A stretch of DNA of 64,000 bases from NCBI RefSeq assembly GCF_014489535.1, contig NZ_CP060783.1:2356001-2420000 (forward strand). Direction: 5' to 3'. Under the pieces are notes generated by a model that saw nothing but the letters and a program-made list of their open reading frames with translations, ran no database searches and was not told where the DNA came from. The stretch is from Diaphorobacter aerolatus. GTDB taxonomy: Bacteria; Pseudomonadota; Gammaproteobacteria; Burkholderiales; Burkholderiaceae_C. Shown here piece by piece: positions 9,864 to 19,625 of this stretch (the stretch's first letter is position 1; each line of letters begins with the position of its first letter). Made by a program: the position numbers and the translations under genes.

Positions 9864-10876
9864 TCAGAGCGTCAGCTCTTCCCACTCGTGAGCGATAAAG
9901 GCGGCGCGCTCGCCGGTGTGAACCACCGGATCACGCCGGAGGCCGATGACGATGGCTTCGCGCGCGAGCTGCACGGTCTCGACGGGATTGCCATAGAGAT
10001 CCATGGACTGGCCGAGAATCGCGTCGGCGGCGAGGGTCTCGCCCGCCGCTGCCTGCGCAATGAAAAGCCCGCCCCTGGCAAACGTCATCCAGCCACGCTT
10101 CGTCACGCGGCGCACGCGGGTCGGAAGCACATCGCCGTCGATCACGGGCAGGATGCCCAGATGCGCCGCGAGGCGCGTGAAGCCCTTGTCAGCCAGTTCG
10201 ACGTTGTGCGCCTCGTATCGGCTGCCGCCACCGAGTTCCAGCATGAAGGCCGCGACACCGCGCGCGAGGCATTGGTAGTCGAGCGCACCCGCAATGTTTC
10301 CGGGCAGCTCCCCGGCCCACCGACATCCATGCGACAGGCCACATTGGGCTCGAACAGACTGATCAGGCGCAGCAGCTCCTGCTCGGGAATGGGGCTCTGC
10401 GGATGCACCTTGTACACGGCATAGGCGCGCGAATCGAACAGCGCATTCATGGTGTGCAGGTTGATCAACACGTCGGCGACGCCGTCGATCTCCTGCATCA
10501 GCGCATGGGCCAGACGCTCCGAAATCAGGCCACCGGGATTGCCGGGATAGGTCTGGTCCAGGTCGAGTTCGTCGTAGGGGTTGCGCTTGCGGCGCGCGTC
10601 GAGCGCATGCGGGTTGCCGGTGGGCGTGACCACGACGTTCCCGCTCATCTGCGCCGGGTCGATTCGGCGCGCGAATCTCAGCGCCGCGATCATCCCGTTG
10701 ATTTCGTCGCCGTGTACCTGACCGTGAAGCCATAAGGTCTTGCCGGGCCGGGCGCCGCGAATCGCGAGATAGGGCAGGCCCACCGCCATTCCCGACGACA
10801 TGGAGCCGACGTCGATCATCCCCTCGCGTATTGCCGCTGCTCCTTGGCTGGCAAGAAAGTCCTTGATTTGTCCCAT
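9864..10876 (-). CDS. aspartoacylase/AstE-like M14 amidohydrolase, one frameshift
   Basis: Zinc hydrolase of the succinylglutamate desuccinylase/aspartoacylase family. The zinc-binding motif is LWLHGQVHGDEINGM (His and Glu) at about residues 48-62; a second metal-ligand region is DVLINLHTMN, followed by the C-terminal beta domain. Frame-restored length is 337 residues. The break is at 10310-10313, in a CCCC run that needs one more C (DVGGPG to ELPGNIAG). The family includes enzymes that deacylate N-acetylaspartate, N-succinylglutamate and, in mammals (aspartoacylase 3), mercapturic acids. Thirty-three bases separate it from the M20 gene, so both deacylases are co-expressed. Confidence 0.82.
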
Positions 10877-10895
10877 ACGTGCCTCGCTACAACGC

Positions 10896-11872
10896 TCAGT
10901 CCAGCTTGAGTCCCATCGACTTGATCAACTGCGACCACTTGGCAGTGTCCGCAGCCACGAATCTGGCAAATGCCGCAGGGTCCATGGGCGGCGGCATTTC
11001 CATCATCTGGGCCTTGAATTTTTCCGCAAGGCCCGGGGCTTCCTGCGCCGCCTTGAGCTGGCCGTACAACCAGTTCACCGACTCCGGCGGCGTGCCCGCC
11101 GGGGCGAAAAATCCATACCAGTTGAGCGCCTCATAACCGGGAACCCCGGCCTCGGCGACCGACGGCGTCTCGGGGAAAAGTGCCGACCGCTTGGCGCTCG
11201 TCACCGCCATCAGCCTGATCTTTCCCGCCTTGATGTTGGAGACGGCGGAAGTGTCGAGAAATGCGAAATCGACACGCCCGCCCATCAGGTCCGTCAGCGC
11301 GGGGGTCGAGCCCTTGTAGGGGACATGCTGCGCATCCACCGCCGACATCTGCGCGAACATCGCACCCGCAAGATGCTGGGACGTCCCTGTGCCGCCGGAG
11401 GCATAGGTCAGCTTGCCCGGGTGTTCCTTGCCGTATCGGACAAGCTCGGAGACGGTCTGGAACGGAGCGTCCGGACGCGTCACGAGCAACAGCGGAATCT
11501 GCACGCCCATGGCGACGGGCATCAGATCCCGGGAAGGGTTGTAGTTCAGCGACTTGTAGGCGCTCGGTGCAATGCTGATGTTGCCCGGGCTTCCCATCAC
11601 GAACTGATAGCCGTCGGGTTTGGCACGTGCCACGGCCCCACGCCGATGATTCCGCCGGAGCCGGCCTTGTTGTCGATCACGATGTTGGCGCCGCTGCGCT
11701 GACTGATCTCATTCGTGTAGAGACGTCCGACCACGTCCACGCCACCACCGGCCGGGAAGGGCACGGTCATCATGATCGGGCGCTCGGGATAGGCCGCCGT
11801 CGCGATGGGATGAACCCCCGCAAGCCCCAGCAGGCCCGCGCACAACACGGCGGATTTGAACAATGGCTTCAT
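10896..11872 (-). CDS. TctC/Bug-family binding protein 2, one frameshift
   Basis: Periplasmic binding protein of about 325 residues after frame repair. N-terminal signal peptide MKPLFKSAVLCAGLLGLAGV, first ligand loop MTVPFPAGGGVDVVGR, then DNKAGSGGIIGV and GFFAPAGTPPESV near the end. The frame breaks at 11636-11639, a CCCC run that needs one more C before VARAKPDGYQ. A GGGAG ribosome site precedes ATG 11872. Second of three Bug proteins in this operon; it differs clearly from the other two, which argues for different ligands rather than recent duplication. Confidence 0.88.
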
Positions 11873-11900
11873 GCTTGTACTCCCTTTTTTGGATAGCGGA

Positions 11901-13121
11901 TCATTCGTGCGCCCGGACCTTGTCGAGCCCGGCATGGCTGAACGCCTGCGCAAGATCGCGCTTCAGGTCTTCGGGCTCCTCAAGACCGATGTGCAGTCGC
12001 ACGACCGGCCCGTGCGCCGACCAATCGGTGACGCTGCGTGCCTGTTTCATGTCTGTCGGCGTCACCAGGCTTTCATAGCCACCCCACGATGCGCCGAGCC
12101 CGAACAACGCCAGGCTGTCGATGAAACGATCAACCTGTTGCTGCGATGTACCGACCGGGAGTTCCAGCGAGACGAGCCCGTTCGTTCCGTGGCAGTCACG
12201 TATCCAGAGATCGTGTCCGGCATGCGAGGGCAGGGCCGGGCAGTAGACCTTGACCACGGCGGGGTGCGTCTCAAGCCAGCGCGCAACATCGAGCGCATGC
12301 TGCTCATGGGTCTTCAGGCGTGCGGCGAGACTGCGCACACCGCGAAGCACGAGCCACGCGTCGTCGGGGCTCACCGTCATGCCGAACGCATCGCAGCGTT
12401 CCGCGAGCGGCTGCCAGTATTCCTGCCTGGTGGCAACGGTTCCCATCATCACGTCCGAATGACCCGAGAGGTATTTGGTCGCAGCCATCACGGACACGTC
12501 GGCACCGAGCGTGAGCGGCCGATACTGCACGCCCGACCCCCAGGTGTTGTCCACCATCACCATCGCGCCCTGCGCATGCGCCATGGCGCACAGCGCCGGG
12601 AGATCGCACATCTCGTACACCAACGAGCCGGGGCACTCGGCGTACAGCATGCGCGTATTGGCTCGCATTCCCGCCCGCGCGTCGCTGCCGTCCGCGGCAA
12701 AAAAGCTGAACTCGATGCCGTAGGGCCGAAGAAACTGCTCGGTGAGATGGCGCATCGGCTGATAGGCCGAGTCGGTGATCAGCACGTGGTCGCCAGGCTT
12801 CAGATAGCTCAGCAGCGCCATGGCAATCGCCGCAAGCCCGGTGGGTAACAGCCGGGTGCGGTAGGCGCCTTCGAGTTCGCTCACGGCATCTTCGAGCGCA
12901 AAGCTGGTCGGTGTGCCGCGCGCGCCGTAGCTGAAGATGCGCTCTTCACCCCGACGCGCCCGCATCTCTCGCTGATGCGCCGTGCTGTCGAAGACAACGG
13001 TGCTCGCGCGAACAATGGCCGGATTCATGGCCGAGCCACCCACGTAGGCAGGGTTCTTGCCCATGTGCGGCAAGCGCGTCTGCCAGGCGGTATGCGGGCT
13101 CTCGTCGAAGTCAGTGCTCAT
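11901..13121 (-). CDS. metC: cystathionine beta-lyase-type PLP enzyme
   Basis: PLP-dependent C-S lyase of the Cys/Met metabolism family, 406 residues. FSYGARGTPTSFALEDAVSE is the N-terminal substrate loop, VMVDNTWGSG carries the PLP-ring Asp, and AATKYLSGHSDVMMG the Schiff-base lysine. It resembles the proteobacterial cystathionine beta-lyase subgroup, whose members often also cleave cysteine S-conjugates to a thiol, pyruvate and ammonia. Its context (deacylases, thiol dioxygenase, rhodanese) favours that catabolic use over methionine synthesis. As read, the upstream TctC frame runs into it, but its own ATG at 13121 and full domain show it is a separate gene. Confidence 0.85.
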   Translation of the reverse strand: MSTDFDESPHTAWQTRLPHMGKNPAYVGGSAMNPAIVRASTVVFDSTAHQREMRARRGEERIFSYGARGTPTSFALEDAVSELEGAYRTRLLPTGLAAIAMALLSYLKPGDHVLITDSAYQPMRHLTEQFLRPYGIEFSFFAADGSDARAGMRANTRMLYAECPGSLVYEMCDLPALCAMAHAQGAMVMVDNTWGSGVQYRPLTLGADVSVMAATKYLSGHSDVMMGTVATRQEYWQPLAERCDAFGMTVSPDDAWLVLRGVRSLAARLKTHEQHALDVARWLETHPAVVKVYCPALPSHAGHDLWIRDCHGTNGLVSLELPVGTSQQQVDRFIDSLALFGLGASWGGYESLVTPTDMKQARSVTDWSAHGPVVRLHIGLEEPEDLKRDLAQAFSHAGLDKVRAHE

Positions 13122-13167
13122 GGTCGTGATCGTGTGGAAGATGAACCTTGCTCGCGCAACGGCGGGA

Positions 13168-14153
13168 TCAGTCGAGCTTTGCGCCGAGAGTTTCACCAGC
13201 TCGCCCCAGCGCTTGATATCCAGCGCGAGCTGCTGCGAGAACTCCTGCGGCGTGTTGGCCACGACCTCGCTGCCGCCATCGACCACCAGCTTCGTGACCT
13301 CGGGCGTATGCAGCGTGCGGGTGATCGCGTCGTGCAGAAACTTCACACGCTCGGGCGGCGTGCCAGCGGGGGCAAAGAATCCATACCAGTCTTCGTAGGT
13401 CGCGTTCGACAGCCCCAGTTCCTCAAGCGTGGGCACCTTGGCGAAGATGCCGACGCGGCGTGGACTCGTCACAGCGAGCGCGCGCAACTGGCCGCTCTGG
13501 ATCATGCCCGCCGCCGATGCCGTCGAGGTGATCAGCACATCCACCTGCTTGCCGAGCAGATCATTGAGCGCAGGACCCGCGCCCTTGTAGGGAACGTGCG
13601 TCATCGGAACGCCCTTCTCCTTGGCGAGCACAGCACCCACGAGATGCGACAGCGTGCCATTGCCCGGAGTGGCAAAGGTGATCTTTCCCGGCTCAGCCTT
13701 GGCCTGTGCCGCGAGGTCGGCGAAGGTCTTGAACGGCGAGCTTGCCGCCACCACAATCGCCAGCGGCGCGGCATTCACCTGCGTGATCGGAACGAAGTTC
13801 TTGAGCGGATCGAAACCGGGCGCGCTGTAGAGCGCCGGGTTCACCGCCATCAGCGACACCTGCCCCGTCAAAAGCGTGTATCCATCGGCCCTGGATTCGA
13901 CGACTGCCTTGGCACCGATGTTGCCGCCTGCGCCGCCGCGGTTGTCCACGACGGCCGGTTGGCCGGTGAAGTCCGACAGCTTGGTCGTGACCCAGCGCGT
14001 GGTCGCATCATTGCCACCACCGGGCGGGAACGGCGAGATGAAACGCAGCGGCTGCGACGGATAACCGTTGACCTTGGCAAGGGGCTCAGCCAAGGCGGCG
14101 GTACCGAGAATGGCACCGATGAGGAAGGCGCTGATCGAACGGATGGCATGCAT
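13168..14153 (-). CDS. TctC/Bug-family binding protein 3, frameshift removes stop
   Basis: Periplasmic solute-binding protein, 328 residues after repair. Signal peptide MHAIRSISAFLIGAILGT with ALA cleavage, FISPFPPGGGNDATTRW, DNRGGAGGNIGAKAVV, and GFFAPAGTPPERV. It is the closest in motif order to binding protein 1 of this operon. Near its end a base is missing at 13181-13185: with it the protein ends in a typical VKLS..KLD followed by TGA at 13168-13170; without it the frame runs on through the metC-like gene. The fusion is therefore judged to be artificial. Confidence 0.88.
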
Positions 14154-14211
14154 GGGTTGGTCTCCTGATGTGTCGGTCGCGGGCTGCCCGCGAATGTGTC
14201 GTCCGCGCTTC

Positions 14212-15786
14212 CTATGTCCCGGCGTGCTCCGGCAACCGGAACTCTGCGAGTTCCTGCGCGTCGAGCTGCTGCACCAGCCCGGTCTCCCACGCAAGGTACT
14301 GGCGCGCGGCCTCCTTGTTGCCGTCGTGCCGGTCGTGCACGAAGAACAGGTAGTCAACGCAGTCCGCATCGGCGGGCCGGTCGGCGCTTGCGTGTAGCGG
14401 CAGTCCGGCCTCCTTCCACGCCTGTATTCCGCCGGTCAGCAGAAGCGGCGCGACGCTCAAATCCTGAGCGTTCCAACGCGCAAGATCCGCCTCGTCCGCC
14501 ACCAGCACCACGTCGTTCTTCATGCCGTCCAGGTCGCTTGCAAGACGCGGACGGATGGACCAGATCGAACCCGGAATGTGTTCCTTGCGATAGGCCATGC
14601 CTGCGCGCAGATCCACCACCGTGACCGTGCCCGCCTGCAGGCGCTGCGCCAGTTCCGGCGCGGAGATGCCTTGCAGCACCGGTGGCGTGGGTGCGGAAAT
14701 CGGCTTCAACGACAGGCCGCTCGCGACGCCGCCCTTGAGCACGCTGGCGTCATGCCCCATCTGGCGCAACCAGCTTGCGACCACGGCCGCACGGACGTCG
14801 TCACCATCAAACAGCACCAGCCTGGCGCGGCGCACACCCACGTACTGGTCCGCCGCCTGCATCAACTGGCCGCCGGGCGTGAGTTGAGCGCCCGGCAGCG
14901 TGCCTGCCCGGTATTCCTCCGGAGTGCGCACGTCGCACAGGAACAGCGATCGGTCGCTGTCCTGCGCCCATTGCCCGACCGTGCCCGCATCGACGAAGGG
15001 CACCTCGAACCGTTCGGCCAGTGCCTGCGACTGCGCCTTGAGCGACTGGTTTCCCGTGTCCTCGGCGTAGTGGCGCGACTTGCCATGATCGAGTGGAAGA
15101 TCGACCAGATACCAGCCCTGTGTCCCGTTTTCCAGTGCGTACACGGGGTTGGCAATGCCCAGATTGATCAGCGTCTGCGCACCAAGAATGGAGCGCGTTC
15201 GACCCGCGCAATTGATGACGATGGGAGTTTCATCGTCGGGCACGATGTCCTTGATGCGGTAGGCGAGTTCGCCATTCGGGCAGCAGATGGCACCCGGGAT
15301 GCTCATCTTGTGAAACTCGGAAATCGGGCGACCGTCGAGCACCACGGGAGGACGCTCGCGTATTTGCCACTCGGCCAGCTCGCGCGCGGTCACACGTGGC
15401 GTGCCGTAGGCGTGCTCCACCAGTTCGCCGAAGGTCTTGGAGGGCAGGTTCACGCCCGCAAACAGCGCGTAGCCCGCCCGCTTCCACGCGGCCGCGCCGC
15501 CGCTCAGTTCAAAGACCTCGGTATAGCCCAGTTCGCGCAGGCGCTCTGCCGCACGTGCGGCAACGCCAGCGGTGCGATCATCGCCACCGTCGTACACCGC
15601 CACACGCGTCTGCCTGCGAGGCACCAGCCTGAAGACATCGACTTCGAGCCTGCTGAATGGCAGCGGCGTGGCATGGAACAGGTGCGATTCGCCATACTGA
15701 CCGTGTTCACGCACGTCGAACAGGGCAATCTCCTCGCCGTCGTGCAGCCAGCTCTTGAGTGTGGATACGTCAATCGATTCAGTCAT
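14212..15786 (-). CDS. four-domain rhodanese-like sulfurtransferase
   Basis: A 524-residue cytosolic protein made of four rhodanese modules, at about residues 1-110, 125-240, 265-370 and 385-490. Only the second keeps a recognisable catalytic loop, VINCAGRTRS, with Cys at its head. The equivalent loops in the others read VYDGGDDR, LFDGDDVR and VADEADLA, so those modules lack the active Cys and may be structural or regulatory. Rhodaneses move sulfane sulfur between persulfide carriers. It sits 92 bp below the thiol dioxygenase gene and 58 bp above binding protein 3, so it belongs to the same operon. Confidence 0.85.
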   Translation of the reverse strand: MTESIDVSTLKSWLHDGEEIALFDVREHGQYGESHLFHATPLPFSRLEVDVFRLVPRRQTRVAVYDGGDDRTAGVAARAAERLRELGYTEVFELSGGAAAWKRAGYALFAGVNLPSKTFGELVEHAYGTPRVTARELAEWQIRERPPVVLDGRPISEFHKMSIPGAICCPNGELAYRIKDIVPDDETPIVINCAGRTRSILGAQTLINLGIANPVYALENGTQGWYLVDLPLDHGKSRHYAEDTGNQSLKAQSQALAERFEVPFVDAGTVGQWAQDSDRSLFLCDVRTPEEYRAGTLPGAQLTPGGQLMQAADQYVGVRRARLVLFDGDDVRAAVVASWLRQMGHDASVLKGGVASGLSLKPISAPTPPVLQGISAPELAQRLQAGTVTVVDLRAGMAYRKEHIPGSIWSIRPRLASDLDGMKNDVVLVADEADLARWNAQDLSVAPLLLTGGIQAWKEAGLPLHASADRPADADCVDYLFFVHDRHDGNKEAARQYLAWETGLVQQLDAQELAEFRLPEHAGT

Positions 15787-15878
15787 ATTGCAAGGCTCGA
15801 AAATTTCGGACAAAGCTCTCCCCGCACCTCGCGCGAGGCGCTGTCGAAGAACGGTATTCACGGAACCGAAGCCGCGTT

Positions 15879-16469
15879 TCAGCGGCGCGTCTGCACGCCG
15901 ATCGCCATGGTCTGACAGGTGCCGTTCTGCAGGTCGTAGCTGGTGCGTTCGTTCAGGGTCTCCAGCGCGCGGCCATACATGTGCAGATGGCGGATGACCT
16001 GGTTGCCCTGAATTTCCACGGAGTGGATGTCCTCGGGCATCAGCGCGATGCCGGTGCCCGGTTCCACCACCACCAGATCCACCTCCTTGAGAGCTCCCTT
16101 GCCGGGCACCGATCCATCGTCGGTGCGCTCATAGACGCGGTTGTGCTCCGAACCCTCAACCGCCGCGATGCAGGCCCAGGTCGTGTGGTTGTGCGGAACG
16201 ATCTTCTTGCCGGGGCGCATCACGTTGAGATACAGCGCATAGCTCTGGTCCGGATCTTCCGCGATCAGATAGCGCGCCTGATGCTCACCCTCTTCGGGTG
16301 CCGCAAACCGCTCCTGTGCCCAGTATTCGGGGTGCGATGCGAGAGAGATCAACTCGGCCAGCACCTTGTCCAGCTTCGGACGCGTCGGCTCGCCGCCAGC
16401 AACGGCCTGCTTCATGTGGCCGATGGCCGTTTCGACCGCGCTCTTGCGTTGCTGCTCTGTGTTGCTCAC
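15879..16469 (-). CDS. thiol dioxygenase of the cysteine dioxygenase family
   Basis: Cupin-fold non-haem iron enzyme that oxidises a thiol (cysteine, 3-mercaptopropionate or similar) to a sulfinate. The 196 residues hold the iron-binding [16 protein letters not shown] near residue 90 and the third His in [14 protein letters not shown] 16469 is chosen because AAGGAG lies six bases upstream and the only ATG in frame (16529) lacks a ribosome site. The substrate cannot be fixed: bacterial members split between cysteine and 3-mercaptopropionate enzymes. First gene of the eight-gene operon, divergent from the LysR gene. Confidence 0.85.
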   Translation of the reverse strand: MSNTEQQRKSAVETAIGHMKQAVAGGEPTRPKLDKVLAELISLASHPEYWAQERFAAPEEGEHQARYLIAEDPDQSYALYLNVMRPGKKIVPHNHTTWACIAAVEGSEHNRVYERTDDGSVPGKGALKEVDLVVVEPGTGIALMPEDIHSVEIQGNQVIRHLHMYGRALETLNERTSYDLQNGTCQTMAIGVQTRR

Positions 16470-16568
16470 CGCGTGCTCCTTCGTTGTGTTCAATGGAATC
16501 AATGTATCAATCACATTTCCCGATAACAATCCTAGCGGTGTTGATGAACACTTAAGTAATATTGATAT
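16470..16568. promoter_or_regulatory. divergent LysR/operon control region
   Basis: This 99-bp spacer between two divergent starts must hold the promoters of both the LysR gene and the organosulfur operon. It is AT-richer than its surroundings. TATCAAT at 16505-16511 and ATTGATA at 16561-16567 form an inverted pair 49 bp apart, and TTGATGAACACTTAAG lies between them. These are plausible LysR contact sites, but no exact T-N11-A box can be assigned by eye. Confidence 0.5.
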
Positions 16569-17432
16569 ATGGAGAAAATGCTTGAGCTAGAACTGCTTCG
16601 CACACTGGTGACCATCGCCAATCTGCAAAGTTTCGCCGCGACGGCCGTGCAGCTCGGGCGTACGCAGTCGGCTATCACCCAGCAGATGCAGCGACTGGAA
16701 GACAGCGTGGGTCATCCGCTGTTCGAGAAGCAGGGACGCCAGAAACGGCTCACGGACCACGGTGAGCGCTTGCTGGTCTATGCGCGCCACATCCTGGCGA
16801 TCCACGACGAGGCCGTACTCAGCCTGCAGAACCGCCAGATCGAGGGTCTGGTGCGCATCGGCGCGCCGCACGACGTGTCCGACACCATGCTGCCGCCGGT
16901 GTTGCAGGAGATCGCGCGCAATTTCCCGAGCATGCAGATGGATGTGCACGTGGGGCGCAGCCCGTTCCTCATGGAATCGCTCAGGCAGGGCGAGCTGGAT
17001 CTGGTGATCTCCAACCGCGAGGACGATGCATTCGAGGGCTTTGTCCTGCGCTCCACGCCGACCGTGTGGCTCTGCGGGGCGAACTACGTGCACGATCCCG
17101 CCAAGACCGTGCCTCTGGTGCTGGCCGACGGACCCAGCATCTTTCGCAAGCTCGCGTGCGAATCACTGGACGCGGCAGGCATCCGCTGGACTCCGCGCCA
17201 CACCTGCACAAGCCTCGTGGGCATTCTCGCGGCGCTGCGCGCCGGGCTCGGCGTGACGGCGCGGGGCGTCGAGCAACTCGATCCCGGGCTGCGCGTACTC
17301 GGTGTGGGCGATGGAATGCCGATGCTTCCGGAACTCGTGTATCGCCTCTACGTTCGCAGCCACGTCATCAACCCGGTGACCCGGCAGGTGTTTGAAAACC
17401 TGAAGACACGCATGCGGTTCGCGCCGACATGA
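16569..17432 (+). CDS. LysR-type regulator of the organosulfur operon
   Basis: A 287-residue LysR-family regulator. The winged helix-turn-helix spans residues 1-62 ([24 protein letters not shown] in two parts: recognition helix around [11 protein letters not shown]), followed by the co-inducer-binding domain with [21 protein letters not shown] 16569 is given; an in-frame ATG at 16578 is possible. Its divergent placement 99 bp from the thiol dioxygenase gene is the classical arrangement for a LysR protein controlling the opposite operon in response to its substrate. It converges on tctA with a 51-bp gap. Confidence 0.9.
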   Translation: MEKMLELELLRTLVTIANLQSFAATAVQLGRTQSAITQQMQRLEDSVGHPLFEKQGRQKRLTDHGERLLVYARHILAIHDEAVLSLQNRQIEGLVRIGAPHDVSDTMLPPVLQEIARNFPSMQMDVHVGRSPFLMESLRQGELDLVISNREDDAFEGFVLRSTPTVWLCGANYVHDPAKTVPLVLADGPSIFRKLACESLDAAGIRWTPRHTCTSLVGILAALRAGLGVTARGVEQLDPGLRVLGVGDGMPMLPELVYRLYVRSHVINPVTRQVFENLKTRMRFAPT

Positions 17433-17483
17433 GGGTTCGATCACCCGGACGATCCAGCCCCGCGCTTTCGCGCGACCTCCGGC

Positions 17484-19010
17484 TCAAACCACGGGAATCT
17501 CCACCAGCCTACGGTTCGTGATCCTGCGATACAGCATCGGGCCCAGCACCACGGCAGCGGCCAGGCACCACAGCACGACGCAGACCGCGCTTGACCAGAA
17601 GATCGACACCGCGCCGTCGCTGATGGACAGTGCGCGGCGCAGGTTCTGCTCCATCATGCTGCCGAGCACCACGCCGAGCACCATCGGTGCCATGGGCACG
17701 TTCAGCTTGCGCAGCAGATAGCCGATCACGCCGATGGCCACCACCGACACCAGATCGAAGGTCGTGGCACTGATCGCGTACACGCCGATGAAGCTGATGG
17801 TCAGCACGCCGGGCACGAGCAGCCAGCCCGGAATCGACAGCATGGATGCGAACACGCGCACCATCGGAACGTTCATGACGAACAGCATCACGTTGGCGAT
17901 GAACATCGATGCGATCAGGCCCCAGACCAGCGCGGGCTGCTGGTCGAAGAGCACCGGTCCGGGCGTGATGTTGTAGAGCGTGAGCGCGCCCATCATCACG
18001 GCCGTGGTTCCCGAGCCCGGCACGCCAAGCGTGAGCATGGGAATGAACGATCCCGTGGCCGCACTGTTGTTGGCGGCTTCCGGAGCCGTCAGGCCGCGCA
18101 TGTCGCCGCTGCCGAATTTGGCGTCGGGATCGCGGCCCTCGCTGTAGCGCCTTTCGTTGGCGTAGGCGACCGCAGAGGCAACGCTCGCTCCCGCGCCCGG
18201 CAGCACGCCGATCACGAAGCCCAGCAGACCGCCGCGCACGGTGCTGCCACTCGTGAAGCGCAGTTCCCGCAGGTTGAACAGCTTGCGCTTGCTGCGCGGC
18301 ACTTCGACGCTCTGGCCGGCGAGCTTGTTCTCGAGCAACTGCAGCATCTCGGCGACGGCAAAGAGTCCGATCACCACCACCACGAAATCCAGGCCGTCCG
18401 CAAGATGCGGCACGTCGAAGGTGTAGCGGTACACGCCCGAATTGGCATCCACGCCGACGGTCGCAATCCCGAGTCCCATCGCTGCGGCGAGCACGCCCTT
18501 CACGGGCTGGTCGCCGAGCAGGCTGGTGAGCGCACAGAACGCGAACACCATCAACACGAAATACTCCGCAGGCCCGAAGGCCAGTGCCCAGCGCGCGAGA
18601 AACGGAGCAAAGGCCGCTATGCCGATGATGGCGATCAGCGAGCCGACGAACGAGGACCAGGCAGACAGCGAAAGCGCCACGCTGGCCAGTCCCTGACGCG
18701 CGAGCGGATAGCCGTCGATGGTGGTCATCACGGACGCCGCTTCGCCCGGCACGTTGATCAGGATCGAGGTGATGCGCCCACCGTATTCGGCACCCACGTA
18801 GACGGCGGCCAGCAGGATCAGCGCCGTGTCCGGCGGCAGGCCCATGGCGAACGCAATCGGCACGAGCATCGCCACGCCGTTGATCGGGCCGAGCCCCGGC
18901 AACACGCCGACGACGGTTCCAAAAAAGGAGCCGATCAGCGCCACCAGCAGATTGGTGAGCGAGAACGCCACCCCAAAGCCCAGCGAGAGATTGTCCAAGA
19001 TGCCGTTCAT
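17484..19010 (-). CDS. tctA: tripartite tricarboxylate transporter large membrane subunit
   Basis: Twelve-helix permease of the TTT (TctABC) family, 508 residues. Family hallmarks are GTVVGVLPGLGPINGVAML at about 32-50 and the second, internal repeat GFVIGVLPGAGASVASAVAY near residue 260; the two halves reflect an ancient duplication. ATG 19010 overlaps the tctB stop by four bases. A TTG at 19016 is in frame but not needed. Last gene of tctDECBA. Confidence 0.95.
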   Translation of the reverse strand: MNGILDNLSLGFGVAFSLTNLLVALIGSFFGTVVGVLPGLGPINGVAMLVPIAFAMGLPPDTALILLAAVYVGAEYGGRITSILINVPGEAASVMTTIDGYPLARQGLASVALSLSAWSSFVGSLIAIIGIAAFAPFLARWALAFGPAEYFVLMVFAFCALTSLLGDQPVKGVLAAAMGLGIATVGVDANSGVYRYTFDVPHLADGLDFVVVVIGLFAVAEMLQLLENKLAGQSVEVPRSKRKLFNLRELRFTSGSTVRGGLLGFVIGVLPGAGASVASAVAYANERRYSEGRDPDAKFGSGDMRGLTAPEAANNSAATGSFIPMLTLGVPGSGTTAVMMGALTLYNITPGPVLFDQQPALVWGLIASMFIANVMLFVMNVPMVRVFASMLSIPGWLLVPGVLTISFIGVYAISATTFDLVSVVAIGVIGYLLRKLNVPMAPMVLGVVLGSMMEQNLRRALSISDGAVSIFWSSAVCVVLWCLAAAVVLGPMLYRRITNRRLVEIPVV

Positions 19011-19450
19011 AGCCAAGCCTCCAGCATGCCGAGCGGCAGCACCACGTCAAGCACCAGATCAAACAACAGATAAAGGCACACGCCCATCACGATTCCGCCG
19101 ATGGCGCTGCGAATCCATGGGCCGTCAAACAGTCGCCCCACGCAGGCCGTGGCGAGCGCCGTGGCGATGATGAAGCCCAGAAGCTGGAACAGACACGCGT
19201 AGCCCACCACGATCAGCACCATGAGCGCGATGCGACTGTTGGCACCCGGCGGGTTGGGCCTGGCCGCATTGCCGCCCTTGACGGCGAGGCGCACGCCGCA
19301 CAGCGCGATCACTGCCGCGAGCATCATCGGAAAGACGCGCGGCCCCATGGGTTCGTAGGCGAACGGGGTCTCAAGGTCGTGGCCGAACCACACCAAAAAG
19401 GCAGACAGCCCGAGCGCCGCGACGCCCAGTGTCCGATCGTTGAATGTCAT
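19007..19450 (-). CDS. tctB: tripartite tricarboxylate transporter small membrane subunit
   Basis: The 147-residue product has four hydrophobic helices and matches the TctB family: an N-terminal helix pair with YEPMGPRVFPMMLA between, and a C-terminal GIVMGVCLYLLFDLVLDVVLP. It works in the inner membrane with TctA. Its stop overlaps the tctA start by four bases. A 175-bp spacer separates it from tctC with no obvious terminator, so co-transcription is likely. Confidence 0.9.
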   Translation of the reverse strand: MTFNDRTLGVAALGLSAFLVWFGHDLETPFAYEPMGPRVFPMMLAAVIALCGVRLAVKGGNAARPNPPGANSRIALMVLIVVGYACLFQLLGFIIATALATACVGRLFDGPWIRSAIGGIVMGVCLYLLFDLVLDVVLPLGMLEAWL

Positions 19451-19625
19451 GATGAACTCCTGTCAAGCGAAGTGTCTGGCACGCTGCCAGCGCACCGCTG
19501 CGCTCCGCATGCGAGCCAGCGATGCCGCACCGCGCACGATCAACGCGCGCGACATGGACGGAATGCCGTGAGTGAGGGGAGGAAAGTGAAGAAGAGGAAA
19601 AGAGCCGCAGCCTGCGCGTGCCTCG

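Noticed and set aside
11901..14153. A genuine bifunctional binding protein-lyase
   Set aside because: The fusion exists only because one base is missing; both parts have their own signals and correct ends when it is restored.
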